From Oscillospiraceae bacterium (GTDB lineage: Bacteria; Bacillota; Clostridia; Oscillospirales; Oscillospiraceae): a DNA stretch of 34,743 nucleotides. The translations under genes were made by a program, and so were the position numbers. The notes under the pieces are model-generated. The model searched no databases and was not told the origin of the DNA. It saw only the letters and a program-made list of their open reading frames with translations. How positions within the stretch are numbered: position 1 is the stretch's first letter; each line of letters begins with the position of its first letter. This document shows positions 18,004-24,177 of this stretch, one piece after another. Where the stretch lies: the NCBI GenBank assembly GCA_017465025.1, contig JAFTXM010000069.1, positions 1-34,743 on the forward strand. Reading direction: 5' to 3'.

Positions 18004-18032
18004 ATTATAGCACAGGGATGCGCCGGCGCAAA
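18004..18032 (-). promoter_or_regulatory. Promoter of the cytidylate kinase-like gene
   Basis: Minus strand: TTTGCG (18027-18032), 17-bp spacer, TATAAT (18004-18009) with the TGC extension typical of promoters with a weak -35. Confidence 0.65.
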
Positions 18033-18039
18033 TCTTTTG

Positions 18040-18068
18040 TTGACGGATTTTACCATGCAAAATATAAT
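18040..18068 (+). promoter_or_regulatory. Sigma-A promoter of cutC
   Basis: TTGACG (18040-18045), 17-bp spacer, TATAAT (18063-18068). It starts 8 bases beyond the -35 of the divergent gene. Confidence 0.85.
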
Positions 18069-18123
18069 AAAGTATATATATTCAGCCTGAATGTTTCTTT
18101 CCGCCCCACAAAGGAGAATACCC

Positions 18124-18873
18124 ATGAAAAAAATACTTGAAATATGCGTTGACTCTCTGGCCTCCGCCCGCCATGCCATTGCCGAGGGGGCGGATCGGCT
18201 GGAGCTTTGCTCTGCTCTGTCCGTAGGCGGCCTGACCCCTTACACCGCCCTTTTGCGGCAGATACGGAAGGAGTCGGACATACCCATCCGCTGCCTCATG
18301 CGCCCGCGCCCCGGGGATTTTCTTTACACTGATGCGGAGCTTGAAATGCTCTCGGAGCAGATCAGGGAGCTTAAATGCGCCGGAGCGGACGGCTTTGTGA
18401 TAGGCTGTCTCAAGCCCGACGGCACACTGGACAAAAAGGCCATGGGCGCTTTGATAGCTGCCTGCGGTGGCAGCGGTTTAACTTTGCACCGCTGCATCGA
18501 CGTGTCCTGCGACCTTGAGCAAACCTATCTGGACGCGGGGGAACTTGGCATAGATACGGTGCTCACCAGCGGCGGCGCTCCCTCTTGCCTTGCGGGAGAG
18601 GAAAACATAAGAAAGCTTCTTGAACTTAAAAAGGCTTCAGGCGGCCCGGAAGTGCTCATAGGTGCCGGGGTCAAGGCCGCCGTTATCGCCCATTTTCTCG
18701 CGCGGCTGCCTGAGGCTGCGGCCTTTCATATGAGCGGCAAGCGGGATATTGAAAGCGGCATGCTTTTCCGCCGGGAGGGTATACCCATGGGTGTCCCCGG
18801 CTTTGACGAGTGGCACATCCCCGAAACCGACCCCATGGCCGTGAGAGCCGCAAGAGCGGCCTTGGACACATAA
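18124..18873 (+). CDS. cutC: CutC family protein
   Basis: A 249-residue TIM-barrel protein of the CutC family. It was named for copper homeostasis in E. coli, but that role is disputed and the reaction is not known. Conserved family segments are seen: ADRLELC (about 23-29), GGLTPY, the cysteine-bearing CLMRPRPGDFLY near 60, TLHRCIDVS (about 123-131, the position of the usual R-A-F-D) and LTSGG near 148. The start was set at ATG 18124, 7 bases behind AAGGAG; an upstream ATG lies inside the leader. It is a single gene with its own promoter, divergent to the kinase-like gene and convergent with fic. Confidence 0.92.
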   Translation: MKKILEICVDSLASARHAIAEGADRLELCSALSVGGLTPYTALLRQIRKESDIPIRCLMRPRPGDFLYTDAELEMLSEQIRELKCAGADGFVIGCLKPDGTLDKKAMGALIAACGGSGLTLHRCIDVSCDLEQTYLDAGELGIDTVLTSGGAPSCLAGEENIRKLLELKKASGGPEVLIGAGVKAAVIAHFLARLPEAAAFHMSGKRDIESGMLFRREGIPMGVPGFDEWHIPETDPMAVRAARAALDT

Positions 18874-18883
18874 TGAAAAGCAG

Positions 18884-18914
18884 GAGCTCAGGGCATTGAC
18901 CATGCCCTGAGCTC
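18884..18914. terminator. Hairpin between cutC and fic
   Basis: A perfect 13-bp stem (18884-18896, 18902-18914; GAGCTCAGGGCAT) with 5-nt loop. The plus side has no T-run; on the minus strand CCTGCTTTTC follows. It is probably a shared terminator of two convergent genes. Confidence 0.7.
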
Positions 18915-18981
18915 TCGTGATCATCTTGATGCGCTTGGCCGATATTATGCGGATACAAGCGCAATAGTTCGCATTTTTATC

Positions 18982-20151
18982 TCAGCTGACGACCTGATAC
19001 TTATTGCGGTTTCCATATTTTATGGAGCGCAGCAGTCCCAGTTCCTCAAACTTCATAACAAAGCCCCGAATGGTGGCGTAGGCAGCATTGCCGAAATCCT
19101 TTTCCAGCTGCTTGGTGGAGAATTCTGTTTTGCCATAAGCGGAGAGGACAAAGTGCCAAAGGGCGGACTCCTTCTCAGTAATCCTGCCACGGGCAAGGGC
19201 CTCATCGAAAGCAGCGGTGGTGGCGGGCACAGGCAAGGCATTGTCCAGCTTGTGATAGACATTTTCAATGAAATACACCAAAAACGGCGTCACATCCAGA
19301 AGTCCGCTGATTTGCGCATTATCCTCTGCCAGTGTGTAAGCATCATAATAGCCCTTCCTGCTCTTGCTCACATATTCGGAGAGTGGGATAAACAGTGCCG
19401 AGGAATAGCCCTGCTGAACCAAATACCACAGGTGTAAAAGCCGTGCCATTCTCCCGTTGCCGTCAAAGTAAGGGTGAAGATAGGCAATATAAAAGTGGAT
19501 CAGGGCAGCCTTGAGCAGATCGTTCATGGGGGTCTTCTCCTGTATGAATCGGATCAAATCGCCCATGTAATCCTTCAGCTTCTCCCAGCCAATACCGGTG
19601 TGCTCCACCCTCTCGCCCACGATATAGACCGCGTCATGCCGGTAATAATTTCCCGGCAGCAGACTGTCCTCCTCCGGCAGAAATTCACCTACGGCAGTAT
19701 CGTAGAGCCTGAAGATATTCTCCTCGGTAATCGCATGGGCGGGATCGCTGATAAACTCCAGTCCCTTTTTCATTCCGTAGATGCGGTTTTCACTCTCATC
19801 TCCGGGGGCATATCCGGCCATGATTTTCCGGACGCTGTCCCTTGAAAAGTCAATATTTTCAATCGTAAAGGTGGAAATGATCTCCTCCTCCATGGCCTTT
19901 GTGCCATAAAGCTGAGCGCTGTTTTGCGGTGTCAGCAGGATCTTTGCCGCAGAGAGATGCACCTGCGTGGTGCCCTCCAGATAAACAAGCTTATTTCCGC
20001 GAAAGTCTTTCAAGGGGACGGGCTTATAAAACCCGTTTTTCAACAGCGCAATAAATTCGGGAATATCTGCCTGGGGGTATTTATAGCCCAACTTTTTCAA
20101 ATCAGTAACTTTCTTGTCTGAAAGCAACTGTGTGAACAGTGCAGCATCCAT
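18982..20151 (-). CDS. Fic family protein with N-terminal inhibitory motif
   Basis: Fic enzymes transfer AMP (or related groups) from a nucleotide to Ser, Thr or Tyr of a target protein. The catalytic motif is intact, HPYFDGNGRMAR (residues 226-237, His226), and the N-terminal helix carries the inhibitory signature (S/T)xxxE(G/N) as T94-F-T-I-E98-N99, so this is a class II, self-inhibited Fic and needs no separate antitoxin. The C-terminal ~80 residues look like a winged helix (FSTKQLEKDFGNAAYATIRG), seen in many Fic proteins and perhaps DNA-binding. The start (ATG 20149-20151) is 7 bases behind AGGAGG; a longer frame starts without one. Length 389 aa. The target is unknown. It has its own promoter with a tandem repeat at the start point. 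Confidence 0.94.
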   Translation of the reverse strand: MDAALFTQLLSDKKVTDLKKLGYKYPQADIPEFIALLKNGFYKPVPLKDFRGNKLVYLEGTTQVHLSAAKILLTPQNSAQLYGTKAMEEEIISTFTIENIDFSRDSVRKIMAGYAPGDESENRIYGMKKGLEFISDPAHAITEENIFRLYDTAVGEFLPEEDSLLPGNYYRHDAVYIVGERVEHTGIGWEKLKDYMGDLIRFIQEKTPMNDLLKAALIHFYIAYLHPYFDGNGRMARLLHLWYLVQQGYSSALFIPLSEYVSKSRKGYYDAYTLAEDNAQISGLLDVTPFLVYFIENVYHKLDNALPVPATTAAFDEALARGRITEKESALWHFVLSAYGKTEFSTKQLEKDFGNAAYATIRGFVMKFEELGLLRSIKYGNRNKYQVVS

Positions 20152-20173
20152 GAGATAGCCTCCTGCGATCATA

Positions 20174-20193
20174 ATTAGTATCAATTTGTATCA
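20174..20193 (-). promoter_or_regulatory. Tandem 10-bp repeat at the fic start point (possible operator)
   Basis: ATTAGTATCA and ATTTGTATCA stand head to tail (plus strand), one helical turn apart, directly downstream of the fic -10 box and across the expected start point. A protein bound here would block transcription. Confidence 0.55.
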
Positions 20194-20221
20194 GTATAGC
20201 ATTATGATTTGCAGAATGCAA
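20193..20221 (-). promoter_or_regulatory. Sigma-A promoter of fic
   Basis: Minus strand: TTGCAT (20216-20221), 17-bp spacer, TATACT (20193-20198). Confidence 0.78.
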
Positions 20222-20251
20222 TAGTAAAGCCTCGACACGATCCGACATACT

Positions 20252-20280
20252 GCTGCCGGCAGCTGGCTTTCCGCAAGCCA
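20252..20280. other. Two small inverted repeats upstream of fic
   Basis: A 12-bp perfect palindrome GCTGCCGGCAGC (20252-20263) directly followed by TGGCTT/AAGCCA (20264-20269, 20275-20280). No gene is seen between 20222 and 20528; this gene-less stretch holds these, a tRNA-like 20-mer, a 62-bp palindrome, a 35-bp hairpin and the tRNA terminator. Confidence 0.5.
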
Positions 20281-20348
20281 ATATATAAGGCAAGGGCTGC
20301 AACGGGGCAAGTTTTGATCCATAATTGATATGGTTTTCTCGTTTTGTC

Positions 20349-20368
20349 GCTGCTACCCGCGTTAGAAT
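20349..20368. repeat. Partial copy of the tRNA-Thr 3' end
   Basis: GCTGCTACCC, identical to the acceptor/T-stem end of the tRNA-Thr gene (20533-20542), followed by nnnTTnGAA as in the gene. It is a direct repeat 184 bp from the tRNA end, about 15 of 19 positions equal. It may be an old att scar or chance. Confidence 0.35.
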
Positions 20369-20426
20369 AACACCGCAGGGTCATATGTTCCGGCAAGCCG
20401 AAACATATCGACCGGCGGTATTATTC
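20365..20426 (-). repeat. 62-bp near-perfect palindrome, strong RNA hairpin on minus strand
   Basis: Two 30-nt arms (begin GAATAA, end CGGC) differ by two C/T transitions, one further substitution and one shifted base. Both transitions give G.U pairs in a minus-strand RNA but C.A mismatches in plus-strand RNA. The apex GG-CUUG-CC is a stable tetraloop. No coding frame explains it. Confidence 0.7.
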
Positions 20427-20433
20427 TTCCTCT

Positions 20434-20468
20434 CCAAAACAAAACCGCTTCGCTGGGTTTTGTTTTGG
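20434..20468. repeat. 35-bp hairpin (CCAAAACAAAACC/GGTTTTGTTTTGG)
   Basis: A perfect 13-bp stem with a 9-nt loop that on the minus strand contains GCGAAGC, a very stable mini-hairpin. It lies between the 62-bp palindrome and the tRNA terminator. It has no T-run on minus; on plus it is followed by TTATCTG. Confidence 0.65.
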
Positions 20469-20494
20469 TTATCTGAGTTGTACCATTTCCAAAC

Positions 20495-20526
20495 AAAAAA
20501 GCCAGTCCTTTCGGACTGGCTTTTTG
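20495..20526 (-). terminator. Terminator of the tRNA operon
   Basis: Stem GCCAGTCC/GGACTGGC (20501-20508, 20513-20520) with GAAA tetraloop on the minus strand, extended by A/T pairs and ending in TTTTTT. Confidence 0.92.
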
Positions 20527-20528
20527 TT

Positions 20529-20604
<76 letters not shown>

Positions 20605-20610
20605 AAAGTT

Positions 20611-20634
20611 CATGCCCCTTAAATAAGGGGCATG
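20611..20634 (-). other. Perfect hairpin in the tRNA spacer
   Basis: CATGCCCCTT/AAGGGGCATG, 10 bp, loop AAAT, fills the spacer between tRNA-Asp and tRNA-Thr. It has no T-run and is likely a processing structure (RNase III or guide for RNase P/Z). Confidence 0.6.
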
Positions 20635-20635
20635 A

Positions 20636-20712
20636 TGGCGACCGCGAAGGGACTTGAACCCTCGACCTCCGGCGTGACAGGCCGGCGTTCTAACCGACTG
20701 AACCACGCGGCC
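20636..20712 (-). tRNA. tRNA-Asp (anticodon GTC)
   Basis: A 77-nt cloverleaf on the minus strand with encoded CCA. Acceptor GGCCGCG pairs with CGCGGTC (one G.U), D stem GTTC/GAAC, anticodon stem CCGGC/GCCGG encloses CTGTCAC (anticodon GTC), T loop TTCAAGT. First gene of the tRNA operon. Confidence 0.97.
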
Positions 20713-20730
20713 ACGCTTAACAGCTTAGTC

Positions 20731-20759
20731 ATAATACCAGAGTAATTGAATTTTGTCAA
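20731..20759 (-). promoter_or_regulatory. Promoter of the tRNA operon
   Basis: Minus strand: TTGACA (20754-20759), 17-bp spacer, TATTAT (20731-20736), with A/T tracts upstream (20760-20790) that could act as an UP element. Confidence 0.88.
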
Positions 20760-20851
20760 TAGTTTTTTTAAAAGAGAAAAATTTTTTTGAAAAAGCAAAC
20801 TAAAGGGGAAATTGCAGCAAAGAAGAAAAAGCATCAAAACAACTTAATATG

Positions 20852-20880
20852 TTGAATTTGTCCGGTGACTTTGGTATACT
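20852..20880 (+). promoter_or_regulatory. Sigma-A promoter of the LRR-like protein gene
   Basis: TTGAAT (20852-20857), 17-bp spacer, TATACT (20875-20880). It overlaps an in-frame ATG at 20849, which therefore cannot be the start. Confidence 0.82.
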
Positions 20881-20917
20881 ACGTAACAGAATTGTCTGTT
20901 TGGAGGCCGAGGAATAC

Positions 20918-22567
20918 GTGAAGAAGCTTGCTCTTTTTGTGTTGGTGCTGTATCTTTTGGTCCTTGTTCTTTGCTCATGTACTCTTTTCTGGCAGGGGCC
21001 TGTACCGGCACTGATGGAAAAGCTTACGAAAACCGTCAGCTTTGAGGAAAAGGTACTGAAAACCACCAGCAGCAGTATCACCGTCAACCTGCAGCCGGGA
21101 GAGACTGAGCTTCTTGCCAGATTTCCCAATCTCAAGGCGGCGGATTTCCGCGGCAGCGAGGCTCTCGAGGAAATAATCGCATGGTCAAGGGCCAACCCCC
21201 AGGTCAGCGTGGTGTACAGCGTGCCGCTGCCTGACGGGGCTATGGTGGACAGCACCGTGGCTGAGCTTGACCTGTCCGGCATATCCACGACAAACTTTGC
21301 CCAGTATGAGGCGGTGCTTGAATATCTGCCAAAGCTTCAAAGGGTGAATCTTGGCAGCGCCGCAAGTGCGGCGGATGGCCTCAGCACCGAGCAGATAAAG
21401 CATCTGATAGACAATTTCCCGGCAGTCACCTTTGACTACCGCATGGAGCTTTTGGGCAGGCATGTGTCTCTCTACGATGAGAGCATTGATTTAAGCGGCC
21501 TTACAGCGGACATGGCAGAGCAGGCAAGGCAAACCTTGCTTCTCATGAAAAACCTCAAATCCGTCAATCTGGGCGATCAGAACAGCACGCCCCTGAGCTG
21601 GGCTGACATCAAGAATCTCGTGGATGCCAGACCCGAGGCCAGCTTTACATATTCCTTCCAGCTCTACGGCAAGCCCTTTGACCTGTCCTCCGAGGTCATC
21701 GACCTGAGCCACACCCCCGTCAGCGACGAGGGCCAGGCGGTGCGGGAGGCTCTGCGCTGCATGAAAAACTGTAAGACGCTGGACATGGACTCCTGCGGCG
21801 TTTCCGATGACAGGATGGCTGAGATAAGGCAGGAGTTTCCCGATGTTGATGTCATCTGGCGTATCTGGTTCGGCCAGCTTTACTCCGTGCGTACAGATGT
21901 GGAGCGTATTTTAGCCTCCAAGCCCACGGTTGGCGGTATGCTGGACGACAATGAGACTGCCAAGCTCCGGCACTGCACCAAGGTCAAGTATCTTGATCTG
22001 GGCCACAACGACTACATGACCAACATCAACTTTGTCAGCAGTATGCCGGACCTTGAAGTGCTCATTATCGCAATGAACCATATATATGACCTCTCTCCGC
22101 TGGCAAACTGCCCCAAGCTTGAGTATATGGAAGTGAGCACCACAGCCATAAGCGATCTCAGCCCTCTGGCAAACGCGAAGGCGCTGAGGCATCTGAACAT
22201 AAGCTGCTGTCCTCTGCTCTATGATATTTCTCCCCTCTACGCTCTTACGGAGCTGGAGCGTCTTTGGATAAGCAACCAGACCCCCATCCCCATCGAGCAG
22301 GTGCAGCAGATGCAGGCCGCCGCACCCAACTGCAAGATAAGCACTATATCCGACGACCCCCACGGCGACAGCTGGCGTTATACCAACTACGACGTGAACT
22401 ACCATATCTGGACATGGACGCCCCGCTATGAGCTTTTGCGTGAACAGCTGGGCTACGACTATCAGGAGTACAGCTTCTACTGGCTGGACCCCAAGTCCGG
22501 CCTGAGCGCACCTCCCGAGTATGCCAGCACCTATTACATCCACGAAAGCCAGCTGACCGGGCAGTAA
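20918..22567 (+). CDS. Membrane-anchored leucine-rich-repeat-like surface protein
   Basis: A 549-residue protein with an N-terminal membrane helix (residues 4-24), followed by an extracellular part; a lipobox reading LCSC is possible but weak. Residues 94-330 hold four units of about 70 residues beginning P94, P168, P239 and P308 (pattern P-x-V-x-F-x-Y, then a DLS strand and a helix). Residues 355-465 are canonical leucine-rich repeats (YLDLGHNDY, then I-x-DLSPLAN twice). The C terminus is Tyr- and Trp-rich (YHIWTWTPRYELL). The start is GTG 20918, 5 bases behind GAGG, because the promoter excludes the upstream ATG. It is a single-gene unit. Adhesion or recognition is likely by analogy only. 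Confidence 0.87.
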   Translation: MKKLALFVLVLYLLVLVLCSCTLFWQGPVPALMEKLTKTVSFEEKVLKTTSSSITVNLQPGETELLARFPNLKAADFRGSEALEEIIAWSRANPQVSVVYSVPLPDGAMVDSTVAELDLSGISTTNFAQYEAVLEYLPKLQRVNLGSAASAADGLSTEQIKHLIDNFPAVTFDYRMELLGRHVSLYDESIDLSGLTADMAEQARQTLLLMKNLKSVNLGDQNSTPLSWADIKNLVDARPEASFTYSFQLYGKPFDLSSEVIDLSHTPVSDEGQAVREALRCMKNCKTLDMDSCGVSDDRMAEIRQEFPDVDVIWRIWFGQLYSVRTDVERILASKPTVGGMLDDNETAKLRHCTKVKYLDLGHNDYMTNINFVSSMPDLEVLIIAMNHIYDLSPLANCPKLEYMEVSTTAISDLSPLANAKALRHLNISCCPLLYDISPLYALTELERLWISNQTPIPIEQVQQMQAAAPNCKISTISDDPHGDSWRYTNYDVNYHIWTWTPRYELLREQLGYDYQEYSFYWLDPKSGLSAPPEYASTYYIHESQLTGQ

Positions 22568-22570
22568 ACC

Positions 22571-22608
22571 AAAAGGGACTGTTGCAGACAATGCAGCAGT
22601 CCCTTTTC
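22571..22608. terminator. Terminator between LRR-like gene and cupin gene
   Basis: An 11-bp stem with one G.U (GGGACTGTTGC/GCAGCAGTCCC, 22575-22585 and 22593-22603), loop AGACAAT, flanked by AAAA and TTTT, thus usable on both strands. Confidence 0.9.
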
Positions 22609-22609
22609 C

Positions 22610-22984
22610 TTACTTATCCAGATACACGCTGTTATCCGGTGTCCAGGGCGGGGCGCAGACGGCGATAAACTCAAGGTCACAGTCCCCGTCATTGAATATC
22701 TGGTGGATTTCCGGGGGCTGGATAAGAAGCGCATCCCCGGGGACAAGCTCCAGTTCCCTCTCATCCACCAACATTCTGCCCTTGCCGGAGAGGATATAAT
22801 ATGTCTCCTCCGCCACCGGATGATAGTGAGGCCGGGAATGGCAGCCGGCAGGAATGACCACATGGCTGAAGCTGTGGCCTTTTGCCCCGCCTAAATGCTC
22901 CGGCGCACCCAGCATCTCATAGACCCGCTCGCCGGTGGTATTCACGAAAGGTCTTTCGACCTTGTCTTTCCTTGTAAGCTTCAT
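22610..22984 (-). CDS. Single-domain cupin protein
   Basis: A 124-residue cupin. Cupin motif 1 is GCHSRPHYHPVAEETYYILSG with the metal ligands His-x-His, then Glu, and motif 2 is PGDALLIQPPEIHQIFN with the last His, so all four usual ligands are present and a metal (Mn, Fe, Ni or Zn) is expected. The substrate cannot be read; such proteins act in sugar, oxalate or thiol metabolism or as sensors. The start was placed at 22984, preceded by AAAGG; the upstream in-frame ATG at 23014 falls in the -10 box. It is a monocistronic gene, convergent with the LRR-like gene and divergent to the VWA operon. Confidence 0.9.
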   Translation of the reverse strand: MKLTRKDKVERPFVNTTGERVYEMLGAPEHLGGAKGHSFSHVVIPAGCHSRPHYHPVAEETYYILSGKGRMLVDERELELVPGDALLIQPPEIHQIFNDGDCDLEFIAVCAPPWTPDNSVYLDK

Positions 22985-23012
22985 TTTTTTACAGCCTTTC
23001 GTCTTTTTTTCC

Positions 23013-23021
23013 ATTTTAGCA
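23013..23021 (-). promoter_or_regulatory. Extended -10 promoter of the cupin gene
   Basis: Minus strand: TGC followed by TAAAAT (23013-23018). The -35 region (TTTTCT at 17 bp) is weak. Confidence 0.5.
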
Positions 23022-23060
23022 CAGGCTTCAGGAGAAGAAAAGAGGCCGATTTTGCCCTTC

Positions 23061-23089
23061 TTGACCGCTATCGGCTTTGATGGTATTCT
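23061..23089 (+). promoter_or_regulatory. Sigma-A promoter of the VWA-MoxR-Gfo operon
   Basis: TTGACC (23061-23066), 17-bp spacer, TATTCT (23084-23089). Start near 23096 rules out the ATG at 23077. Confidence 0.78.
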
Positions 23090-23133
23090 ATAAAAAGTGT
23101 TTGAATCGGACAGTCCGAAAGGCAGGTGACAGC

Positions 23134-24177
23134 GTGGACATTGAAGAGATACGCGGCGAGCTTCTGGATCGCTTTCCCCAGTGGTCAGACAGGATACGTA
23201 TGCTGCGCTTTATGCCCTCTGACAAGGTGCACCCGGTGGACAATGACGGCTCTGCCATTTTCTATAATGACACGCTGATGAACCACCGTTCCCGGGAAAG
23301 CCGCCTTTTCTACATGGCTCAGCAGCTTGTGCACATACAGCTTGCCCACAAAGCGAGACGGGGTGAGCGCGATGCGCGGCTTTGGAGAAAGGCCAGCGAT
23401 GCGGTGGTAAACTCCATGCTCCGGGATGAGGGCTTTCAGCCGCCTCAGGAAGTGGAGCTTTTGAGGCAGGCCGGCAGTGAGAGCGCCGAGAAGATGTATG
23501 CGGTGCTCTATGCCCTTGGCGACAATGAAGCCGCTGTGGAGCAGGAGATGGAAGAGGTCGCAGCCAGGGAGAGCAAGCCCCTTTCCAAAAAAGCCGGAGA
23601 TGAGAGCGGCGCCAAGAGCATTGAGCTGGATGACCCCGGCCTTGCCGCTGCCGTTGCAGGTCTGGCGGAGCTGCTGGAGCCCAGTATGCAGCTGGACTTC
23701 GACTGGTTTCCGGGCAGCACCATAAGAGACGGTATGCTCCGCTACGATTTTCGCGCCTATCCGGTGGCTCAGGCAGAGATACTGCTGGACACCAGCGCCT
23801 CCGTGGATGCAGACCTTCTGCGCTACTTTGTGCGCGGTGTAAAAGCCCTATTGCGGGAGGACGCAATAGTCCGCGTGGGCTGCTTTGACACAAAATTTTA
23901 CGGTTTTCAGGATGTATTCACCGAGGAAGACATAGAAAATCTGCAATTCCACGGCTCCGGCGGTACGGATTTCACCGCTGCCGTCAACGCCTTTACGGGA
24001 GATGCTGAAAACCAGATAATATTTACCGACGGCTACGCACCCATGCCCGAGCAAAGCTGCAACTGCGTATGGGTGGTATACGGCAGCATGGTCATCCACC
24101 CCATAGGCGGGCGCGTGATCTACGCAAAGCACAATGAGGAGAAAGAGAAACATGAGATCGATTTTCTTATCACATGA
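23134..24177 (+). CDS. VWA-like domain protein with degenerate metallopeptidase-like N-domain
   Basis: A 347-residue protein of the type with an N-terminal putative metallopeptidase domain (DUF2201_N-like) and a C-terminal VWA-like domain. In relatives the N-domain has A-H-E-x-x-H...; here it reads AQQLVHIQLAH (62-72), with both His and Glu replaced by Gln and only the later His67 and His72 kept, so peptidase activity is unlikely. The VWA metal site is intact: DTSAS (219-223), GGTDF and FTDGYA. The start is GTG 23134 behind AGGTGA, since the promoter at 23061-23089 covers an earlier ATG. The 3' end overlaps the MoxR-type ATPase gene by 26 bases. VWA-MoxR pairs act as metal-insertion or protein-remodelling chaperones. 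Confidence 0.86.
   Translation: MDIEEIRGELLDRFPQWSDRIRMLRFMPSDKVHPVDNDGSAIFYNDTLMNHRSRESRLFYMAQQLVHIQLAHKARRGERDARLWRKASDAVVNSMLRDEGFQPPQEVELLRQAGSESAEKMYAVLYALGDNEAAVEQEMEEVAARESKPLSKKAGDESGAKSIELDDPGLAAAVAGLAELLEPSMQLDFDWFPGSTIRDGMLRYDFRAYPVAQAEILLDTSASVDADLLRYFVRGVKALLREDAIVRVGCFDTKFYGFQDVFTEEDIENLQFHGSGGTDFTAAVNAFTGDAENQIIFTDGYAPMPEQSCNCVWVVYGSMVIHPIGGRVIYAKHNEEKEKHEIDFLIT

Noticed and set aside
20849..20917. Earlier ATG for the LRR-like protein
   Set aside because: It lies upstream of the -10 box of the gene's own promoter; GTG 20918 has a ribosome site and begins the membrane helix.
23077..23133. Earlier ATG for the VWA protein
   Set aside because: It is inside the promoter spacer; no ribosome site.
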